A DNA stretch of 64,000 nt, taken from the NCBI GenBank assembly GCA_017590115.1, contig JAGGNK010008781.1, positions 5,187,371 to 5,251,370 of the forward strand. The letters run 5' to 3'. Source of the stretch: Montifringilla adamsi (lineage: Eukaryota > Chordata > Aves > Passeriformes > Passeridae). The translations under genes and the position numbers were made by a program. Within the stretch, counting starts at the first letter, position 1. Each line of letters starts with the position of its first letter. The notes under the pieces were generated by a model. That model was not told the origin of the DNA. It did no database searches and was given only the letters and a program-made list of their open reading frames with translations. Below, one piece after another: positions 55,101-64,000 of this stretch.

Positions 55101-57129
55101 GAGAATCAGCACAACAGATTTGTTGTCTCTGCAGCTTTGTTTCTTTATCTTCTACCTGTTTCAAGATGCCTCTTACAGAACTACACTATCTAGAAATGGG
55201 AATTTCCTCTAAGACCCATGGAGCATATAGAGAAAAACAAGATGGGTGTGTATGTATAAAATATCTTGCCTGGTTTTATCCAAAGAGCATTTAATCATTT
55301 TTATTAACTGTGCTTCCACTACCTGCTAATGGGATTCTGTGCACAGCTCACTTGCCCACCTGGAATAAATCAAATTTAATCAGTAAATAAAGAGTCAAAC
55401 CTTTGTTTACTTAGTTGAAGTCAACAGCCCAGCTTCTCACAGAGCTTATCCTTGTTGCTCCTTTCTCACATGCTTCAGGCTTACTCTAGGAACAGCAGCT
55501 ACATCCTGGAACTCCTCTTCAGATGACATCCCTCTCCTTCCCTAACAGCAGGTGCCAGCAGGCAATCTTCCTGTCTCTATCAGCTACAACTCTTAACCAC
55601 CATTTAACAGCAAGAACCAGCTATGAGTGGAGGGAGGAAAGTGCTCTGGAGGAGTAACAACCAACCTGTCAGTGCCCAGGTACAGCAGCAGGAAAACAGA
55701 AGCAGCCTCCTCTGCCTGAGGCCAACAGGCACAGCACTGCAGCATCTGCTACAGCTCCTCCACAAGGAGGAAAGGGACAGTTTGGGACAATTTTTGCCTA
55801 AAAAACTTTTTTCAGAATGGCAGAAGAAAAGATAGGCCATTTTTCATCCTGCTCAGAAGTAAAACCAGTCTTTGTAAGATATTATTAGGTATTTAACAGA
55901 TACAGAATTATACAAAACTTAAACTAAATGGATTAGCTTACACCTGTAGGTGGCTTCTCAGGGAAGCTTGGGGCAGAGGCAGGGCTTGAACACCATTATT
56001 ACCTGGTGCTTAGTTTACTTTCAGCACTGTACCATGATCTAAATTGTAAATTTACTTCTTTTCCGCAGTCCAGGTACTCTTCCTCTGGACCCCAATACTG
56101 GGCCCTCTTGGCTTCACTCTCCATCCATAAAATCCCAATTATCCTACCTCCTCCTGGTCTTAGCTGCTGTTGGATTGCTGTGAATCTGAAAAGCATTTAG
56201 GGTTGTTTTGGAAAAACTCTTGTCTGCACTGAGACAAGATACAGCAGAGGTAATTTAACAATCCTGTAACAACTTTGGTGAAGGTACTTCACCCAAATGA
56301 CTCAAAACCTTTCTAACTGCTGGAAGTCAGATAGACTTTGATCAGCAAATGGTGATTTGTGTGTAACAAGAATGAGTGAAGTGCAATATTTCAAACTATA
56401 TTTCAGGATGTTAACATAGTTTTTCCAACATAGCAGACAGGCTCCACAAGAGCAACACTCTGCATGCAACCAAGCACTCAAAAGAGAAGCGAAATGCACC
56501 CTGAGAGCCACCAGAATTACACTGGGCTTTGTGGAAAACAAGCCCCAAAGCCATTTCCTTATCACCCACCTCCATGGGTCCATTCTCAAGACTGCCCTGA
56601 TCTTAAGCTACATCCTTTCTTACCAGTGAAGTAGGAAAAAATCCGAGCAGTACAACCCCCAGGAGAGCAGAGCAGAAGACAAAAGATGAAATTCACAGCA
56701 GTTAGAGCACAGGATAGCAGTGACTGCAGGTGGGGGCTGCAGTGTACCTGCAGCAGGGAGCTGTTCCATGTTCCCTGGAGGAGCAGCTGATGCTCAGCAG
56801 GGGCTGTGACAGAGGAGCCCAGCACACACCTACTGCAGACATCTCCTGCCTCTTGGCTCACCCTGCCAGCGCCCAGCCAGCTCTGCCTGCCAAGGACAAA
56901 GCTGATGACAGGGGAGAGGGGAAAAATCAAATTTGCAAAAGTACTAAATATATAAATCTCTTTGGCCCAAGTGAACGTGGGAAAAATTCTTCAGCAGGGG
57001 CGTCCCATTCAGCAAGTTTTGCCAGATCATTACTCTTGTAATGCAAAGGGGAAAAACATCAACACCATGTTTCCCTACAATGATTTGCCTCCTTTATCAC
57101 AGATCTCTGAAGCACCAAGTAATTTAGTA

Positions 57130-57143
57130 GTTGCTATGGAAAC
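57130..57143. promoter_or_regulatory. RFX X-box-like site
   Basis: The sequence gttgctatggaaac is an imperfect palindrome close to the RFX consensus GTTGCCATGGAAAC, differing at one base. It lies in an AT-rich intronic block. A single motif match is weak evidence of function. Confidence 0.35.
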
Positions 57144-60100
57144 TGCTAGTTTTATTGAACAGCCCTGAAAGGGTCAAGAGGCACCATCAAACTGGCCAAT
57201 TGTAAATTATTTCCCTGCTAAACATCTGCTTTATTTTAGTTGCCCTACCACTTCTCTGTTTTGCTGTTAGAACAGTATCTGGATGGACTCCAGAATAGGT
57301 GTCATTCTTCAGTGGGGTTGCAAGAGCCAAGTCCAAAAATAGCCATTTTCATTTTCTAATACACCGTAAAATCCTTCAAACAATGGAGCCCTACTGAGGG
57401 CAGAATAGCAAAGGACTGGGGACTCTTCCCTCTCACACACATCAGCACCAACTTGAGGCAGTGATAACCAACACAAAGAGTTGGTTTTCACCATGATCCC
57501 CGGGGTTTTCACACGGCTGCTTGCACCAGCCACAAGATGAACAACCCATCAGACTGATCCACTTGTGCCTTCAGAAAAGGGACAAAACAGCACTAGAAGA
57601 GCACCCTGCCCTTCTCAGCAAGAACCCAGCTCTTCTCAGCTTTGCAACCTCAAGAAAATACAGTCTCCTTTGCCAGCAAGGGCCTGTGCTCTAGGAACAG
57701 GAAACATTGCATTGCCTGTACTGGACTACCAGAAAACAATGTAATCTACCTTCCTTTATTCATCATACAGAAAATGGCACCAGAGGTTCCAAATGCTAGT
57801 TAGCAGCTTCTGTTCCTACAGGCCAGGAGAACAGCAGGAGTACTGGCTGCATTTCCAACTTTGCTATTGAACTCACTGGATTTGTGTCAGTTCCATAAAA
57901 GTGCCAAATTTCTTATTATTCCCATTAATGAATGTGTGTCTAAGGAGCAAGGCTCTCTCTGTGGAGGACATGAGCAGCTCCCCTGTGCAGAGGCACTTTC
58001 TGTCTCTTCAACAGACAGCTGCCCTAGGCAACATCACCTGGAAATTCTTATTCCAACATCTTGAACTTGCCTTTAAAGTTATCTTCAAGTAACCTTTAAG
58101 TTACAACTGTACTTAATTCAAATAACTGGAATGGGCAGGAGAGAGCATTTTATTACAGAACATACCTGAATTTAAGAGGCTGCATTGCTTTCTAATGACA
58201 ACCATGCCTAAGTTCTGTGCCCAGGGCAAGCCAGTAAAGGGCAGGCTCTGTTCCCTCCTCATACAATCCGTTCTTCATCTGGCTGAAATTATTCAAGTGA
58301 TGACAAAGAAAGCAAAAGCTGTGTCTATATAGACAAGTTCTGGTCTTTCTCACATATCCTGTGAACTCCATTACTTGTGTAAGGTCTTGGCTTGGAAGAA
58401 AATATTCTAAGTTCTGAGGTATTTGGCATGCCTTGGTATGGTGACTCCAACCTTGATTCAGACTTTCCACCCCCAGGAATCCCAGGAGAAATGAAGACAT
58501 TTTTCTGTACATCCACAGGAAAATTTCTCCTTCGTCAGGCGATGAGTTCATAGTATTAATTTCAGTTCTCTTTTCTAAAATTATCCACCACAGACTAAAA
58601 TTTCCACACAGCAGATACTGGGGCATTGCTCTGTTAGGATACACTCAGCAGAAGGGATTCTCACAAGGCCAGAGCTTGCCTGCCTGCAGAGCTCCGGACT
58701 CCTGAGAAAGTTATTAGGGCTGCACAGAAAACTGCAAATCATGCAGAAATAGTTACAGACAGACCAAAATCAAAGAGAAATGTTTGATGTGTGACAGTTC
58801 CTTCCAGCTAATGGGAAATCCCTACATCTGGACTCTGATGCAGGCAGGTGCCAGGTGGTAGAAGTACAAATATGAGGGGACATGCTAAGCCAAGAGAGAT
58901 CCTGCACTTCCAGAGGCACAGTTCAGGAATGCTGCAGGAGAAAACCAAGCAGTGGCCTGCCACTGAAGTCCCAGTTCACTGGAGCTGCTCAGCAGCAGAA
59001 TCTGATGTGTTAATTCTCTCCTGACTAACAGACACAGCAACTGCCCCTACAAAACCAACAGCTTGAGGCTTATGGTACTGAGGATGTGCTCAGCACTCTG
59101 CAACACAACACCCCATGGGAACAGCTCCACTCCAGCCAGGAGCCCCTGGGCACCAGGCAGGCACCACTGGCACAGACCTCCTCAGCTGTGTCCCCGAGGA
59201 CAAACCCTTCCTTAAGCATTTCCTCCAACTTCCTCTTCCACTGGCATTTCCCAAAGGATGTTCTGACAGCCAGGTCATGGCTGTTCAGCTGTGGCATTCG
59301 TGCAGGGTAAATGCAGCCACAGTGAAAACTCTGTCTCTAGGGAAGGAGAAAGCTCACAGTAATTACAGCTCGCTGAGAAACCCCCAGCAACAGGGATGGC
59401 GGTAGACTCTTCCCTGTCTGTGAATTGTACAAATTTGAACTTTGGGTGAGAGATTTAATACAGTAAGCACCAGGCAAGTCTCCCCCACAAGGTACCAAGA
59501 TCAAGCAGGAGAACAAAGAGAAGAAAGCACTGCCTGCTGCTTGCCACCGGCCTGCAGCCCTGTCAGAGCGCCAGGAGGAGAACAAGCAGGCTTAGTGAAT
59601 AATTGAAGATATAGTGATGAAATCTCAGAATGTCAGAGGCATAATACAGTTTTGTAGGTTTCATCATGAAGCCTTGAATTCCCAAATAAGACACACTGAA
59701 TAATTTATCTCCATGTCAGTACTGGGTCATCAGCTGTTCACTCACAGCACGCTTGAAGACACTTGAATGGGTCTGAACAGACTAAAGAACAGGGTCCAGA
59801 GGGAAGAGGTGATGAAAACTCAACCCACTCACCCTTCCAAACACTAAGCTCAGATAAAAATGTGTAGAGCCCTCAGTCATGCCCTGTGCATGAGGTCCCA
59901 CAGGTTCTGAACCTGCTTTAGTGCTGCCCAGCACCAGCTTGCCCCAGTGCTGCTCCTCAGCACAAGAGACCAGGGAGCTCTCCTGTGCTGGCTTCAGGCT
60001 GGCATCTGCACCCTGTCACCCAGACTCAGGCTCATCCAGCTCAGATCCAGAGGCTCACCTGTCTGTAGTATCTCAAAGCCCCCAGCCACAGCTCTGTGCC

Positions 60101-61826
60101 ACTAAGAACCACTTGCTCAGCAGAGCAGGGGATGAACACTGCAAAGCCTTTGCCCAGACATCGTTTGGAGCTTGCCAGGTAGCTATGTGCCGATTTTGCT
60201 GTTTAAGTGTTATTTTTTTCACATTTTTAACATTCACTGCTGGGCAGGTACCTGTGCAGCAATCCATACCCAGCCTGTTTAATCAATAACTGTATGACAG
60301 TGAGTAAAAATCCCTGCATTTCCAAGTGGAATTCCACAGCTGCCACACCCAACTACCCATGATGGGATCAGAGAGCACAGCTCAATCTGTCTGGGCAATC
60401 TGCTTTCCTAGAAATCTGCTTTAGATAATATGAGCACACAGGCAGGTCACACACAACAAAGCTTGTAGGATTTAAATCAATTCTCAACCATCAAAGACTT
60501 TCCCACATACTAATATCCTGAAACAGCCCCCATCAATACTGACTGACCTGGTAGCATGAGTAATTACCTCCTAGTTCATCCTTTAAATGACAGAGGAATC
60601 CTTCCCAGCTGAGCTATTCCCCTGAGCATCTCCCTAGGAAGAAGGAGCAGTATTCAGAAGCAGAGTTGCTTGCCTGTAGCTTTCCCTGTGGAAAAGGCAA
60701 GCAGTCACCAAGGAATTCCCCTTTCCACTTATGCTGACAGGAATCTTGTAATATATCGGATTATTTGAGGGGAAAAAATTAAATGCAACACAACTACATT
60801 GGCACATATTCTTTTGGCTTTCACAATAATACATTTTTCTATTTTCTCTTAAAAATATAATTTAAATGAAAGAGTCTCGATTAAATTGCAGTAAATTTCC
60901 TGAGGCATTAATTATGTCCATTCATTATTTGTAAAATACAACAAACTTTTCAAAGGCTATTGGTATCATCACTTATACAATGGGATTTGTGCACTGGTGA
61001 TTATCAGTAACTGAATATAGAGAGTCAGAAAACACCTGGGTGCTAAAAAGGCAGGGGAAATGTTTCAAAAAGAAATGGGAAGTGACACTTACGAGTCTGG
61101 AAAGAACTGGTCATTTAAATGACAACGTGCCAGACAAAGGCAAAAGAAAAGGAATGAAGAAATCAAATTCACTTAAGTGAGCACGTGTGTGCACTCATGC
61201 ATATGCAACAGGAAAAAGACAGCCAGCCACAGATCAATCATGCTAACAGACCATATGAACATCAGAAAATGCAGGTCTGAGATAGTCTGTATCCAGTGGG
61301 ATAAAAAAAGAGACATAAACAAAGGTACAACTGCCACAACTGCACCAGTGTCACTGTGTCCCTGCGCTGTCCTGCAGCAATTTTTTCTGCAGATCAGTTA
61401 AGCAGTCTTTCATTCAATTATTGCCTAATTAAGTGAAAAACAAGAACATCATCCTTTAGGTCTTTGTTAACACTTCAGTAAATAATTCCAAGCTTTTCTC
61501 TCATTAAATGACAATCTTTCAAGGCATCTGTTCTTTCTCATCACACATCTCCAAATATTCTTCCAATCAGGGTGTCACAGCTCAAGAAGGACACCACTGT
61601 GCAAGATGACAACCACCACACTGGGTCTAACAAAAGCTCCTGCAGTCACCCATTTGTGACTCACTACAACTGGAAATGGCAAGACAGGAGCTTCATCACA
61701 GCCCACAGCTTTGAGTGGGAGAGTTCTGCAAAGCTCCATTTTTCACTTAACCAGACAATGAATAGGTGAAAGTTAAAACCTTCTCCTGAAAAATGAAACA
61801 ATTTAGGAAGTGCCTTTTTGTGGGAA

Positions 61827-61849
61827 CATGCTGCTTTCACAGCAGCATG
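61827..61849. repeat. Short inverted repeat (8-bp stem, 7-nt loop)
   Basis: catgctgc (61827-61834) pairs perfectly with gcagcatg (61842-61849). It lies in the upstream intron and has no associated feature. Confidence 0.8.
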
Positions 61850-62469
61850 ACAGAGGTTATTTTGAACTTATTACTTCCACTGGATTCAGCTGTAAGTAAT
61901 TAAATTTAGTCATAGAAGTCTGATCTATAAATGGAACCTACAGAAGCAATTACCAGAGCCTCCACTGGATCAGGAAGCAATGGCCTGCTCTGTTTGATGT
62001 AAACTGAAAAGAACATTATTTATACTGCATGAGAAGTCACAGTAACATGGTCCCCTTGCAGAGATTTGCTTTGAAAATTACAGTTTTCAGTGAAGAGAGT
62101 CACAGGTTATAAATTCCAGCCATGCTCTGCTCCTTCCACTTGAACAGTCTCAGGGGCAAAAAAGACAATTGTATGGTACAATTTAAAAGAACTGTTTTGG
62201 CTCCTGTTCTGCACACAGAAACCACGTGAAAGAGAAGTTAATTAAACATGCAAGAGATGGGGTGACTAAGCATCAAGATTTTTAGAATTATATCTTTTGA
62301 TATGTTATTTGGGTCTGTTTGGAATCCTGACTATGCAGAATCTGACGGATCTGTGAACCCAGTGGGTCTCTCTCAGCCCAGCCCCTGAGCATGCACTTTT
62401 TCACTCCTCAAACCCCTCTGTACAACTGGACTTGATCAGGAAAAGCTTCCAGATTTGTGTACTCTGAAC

Positions 62470-62700
62470 ACAGTGGTGGAGAGGTGCAGCCTGACAACAT
62501 TTGCTGAGGACACCACACTGAGTGGGGAAATGCACACTTGGGAAGGGAGAGCCAACCTGCAGGAAGAGCAGGACAGGCTGGAAGAGTGTGCAAACAATTT
62601 TCTATCTTTCTCCACAGGCAAAACCACCGAAGTGCAGCACCAACTTGTGCAGGAGAAACAGCTGAATCCTGCTCTGCCTTGTCAAGAAGATGAAGAGCTT
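62470..62700 (+). mobile_element. CR1 LINE fragment, end of reverse transcriptase ORF
   Basis: The plus-strand reading contains ttgctgaggacaccacactgagtggggaa, then a block ending ggaagggagagccaacctgcaggaa and gacaggctggaagagtgtgcaaac. In translation this gives FAEDTTLSGE and LEECANN, matching the end of CR1 ORF2 (FADDTKLSG.. / RLEEWANK). The flanks are degraded and no intact ORF remains. It is antisense to TTC28. Confidence 0.88.
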
Positions 62701-64000
62701 GCGTGCTGCTAGAAGTGAGATGTGCCACATGCTCACCGAATTTGAATCCCCATCTGGAGCTGCAGCCCAGGTGGCAGAAGGTCATGGCAGTAAACTCCTC
62801 TGTGCTCAGACATCAGCCTTGCTATCAATATTTCATTGCTCCCCTTCATGGTTACAGGCAAGGATAACAACCTACTCTTCATCACATTTCTTTTACTTCA
62901 CAGAGGAAAGAAGAAACAATACTCTGTTAGCAAGTGCAACACAATTAACAGAGTAATAATGATGAACACTACTGCACCTTGTAAAATCTTTGCTTGGTTG
63001 TAAAGAGTTCTTTGACTACTAATGGCATTGTGCAATGAGGTCTGCAGCAGCTTGGCAGCCATTAGCAATGATTCACTGCCACAAGGCACTTCTCAACCAA
63101 CATATTCAGGAATCAGAATTCTGAAAGATTTTCCTGGTCAATCTCTGGGCATAAAAATACGAGCAAAACAGAGGATCTGTGAGGCAAGAGCACAGATCCC
63201 CACACTGAATATAATATAGAGAATTGTTATAAATATTCTGTAGGGCATTCACTATCAGACAAAAATTGATATTTTTATATTTATAATTTGATAAGGAATG
63301 TGCTAGGGCCATCCCTTAGTGGGACTGAACACACAGATTATGCACACTTTCATGCTACTGTGGCAAAATTGCAAACACACAGCCAAGCTCTGAAAAATGG
63401 CCATGTGATAGTTCTCACACAAGGCAGCCTACAGCCAGAAAATAAGTCAACATACTTTAGCAGATCAAGAAATCCTCTAGCAGTCTCTTCAGGGAAACCA
63501 CTTTGAGCCTGAAGCTTCTTAAGCCTGCCTAGGACAAACTTTTTCGAGGACCATCTTGGTATTTGCATTCTGACATTGTGTTAGAAGTCTCTCCTTAACA
63601 AAACCCAAACTAAAAAATGCACAAACAAAAACCTTTACCAGAAAACCTGAAAAAATTCCAGTCTGGGAAAACCTGTCCCCCATAAGATTGCCTGTTTGGC
63701 AGCCAACCATCAGCTGCTGTCCTACACCGACCCTGGCAATCACCACCTCAGACACTGGGCACCTCTCACACCAGATCCCTCCTTTGAGGAAAGCAGTTTA
63801 TAAACAATGATGCTGACATGTAATTCTGTGGATATGCATTTAATTTACAGCTGGGAGATTCTGTACAACAATCCAGGAGACAAGCAGTCAACAGCCACCA
63901 TATTTCCAACAAGAACATCTGCTCCATGCCCAGCAGACACAGCAGCTCCAGCCACAGCAATTCTCATGCCACGTGCAGCACCTTACCCCTGCCACATCTC

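Larger units (their letters stand above)
49892..64000 (-). other. TTC28 upstream intron (incomplete, at least 14.1 kb)
   Basis: No exon was found between exon a and the right edge, so the preceding exon lies outside the window. It holds a CA microsatellite (about 50486-50499), a CCTT tract (about 52161-52176), a CR1 fragment (62470-62700), an X-box-like site (57130-57143), and several AT-rich blocks (51000-51560, 53880-54090, 60720-61020). No RNA gene was recognised. Confidence 0.85.

Noticed and set aside
1..64000. Search for tRNA, snoRNA, miRNA, CRISPR, phage or operon-like systems
   Set aside because: No cloverleaf, C/D box pair, regular spaced repeats or prokaryotic gene organisation was recognised. 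The window is explained by one vertebrate gene and its introns.

Overview
This is vertebrate nuclear DNA. It shows spliced coding exons with GT/AG boundaries, large AT-rich introns, interspersed CR1, LTR and MIR repeats, and no compact operon-like coding. CR1 fragments together with two LTRs of avian type point to a bird. The longer LTR (33996-34424) resembles LTR families I associate with passerines, so a songbird is the best guess (inference).

The window holds the 3' part of one gene, TTC28 (tetratricopeptide repeat domain 28), on the minus strand. I could join 21 coding exons from 49891 down to the stop codon at 5537-5535. Every junction keeps the reading frame. The summed length is 7059 nt, which is exactly 2352 codons plus TGA. 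The human protein is about 2480 residues (from memory), so roughly 130 N-terminal residues, the initiator exon and the promoter lie beyond the right edge.

Layout from right to left, following transcription: 64000-49892 is a long upstream intron with no exon seen. Exons 1-7 (49891-27526) encode a TPR superhelix built mainly of 40-residue repeats, with 11-12 of them in one 1342-nt exon. Exons 8-15 (27339-13005) encode the linker and a CHAT (caspase-HetF-associated with TPR) domain in which the usual catalytic Cys position is not Cys. Exons 16-20 (11958-7636) encode a conserved region after CHAT and include a 24-nt microexon at 9205-9228. Exon 21 (7159-5535) encodes a Ser/Pro-rich, probably disordered tail. 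A long 3' UTR probably follows, reaching about 1655 and carrying a recognisable MIR SINE. Positions 1 to about 1654 look intergenic.

Mobile elements are sparse: a solo LTR with target-site repeats 27 nt from a TTC28 splice donor, a second LTR piece (22401-22683), two CR1 remnants (17457-17525, 62470-62700), a 47-nt poly-A run (17410-17456) and the MIR. I found no second protein-coding gene, RNA gene, CRISPR array or novel multi-gene system. The interest lies in the TTC28 architecture and in details of its introns and UTR.
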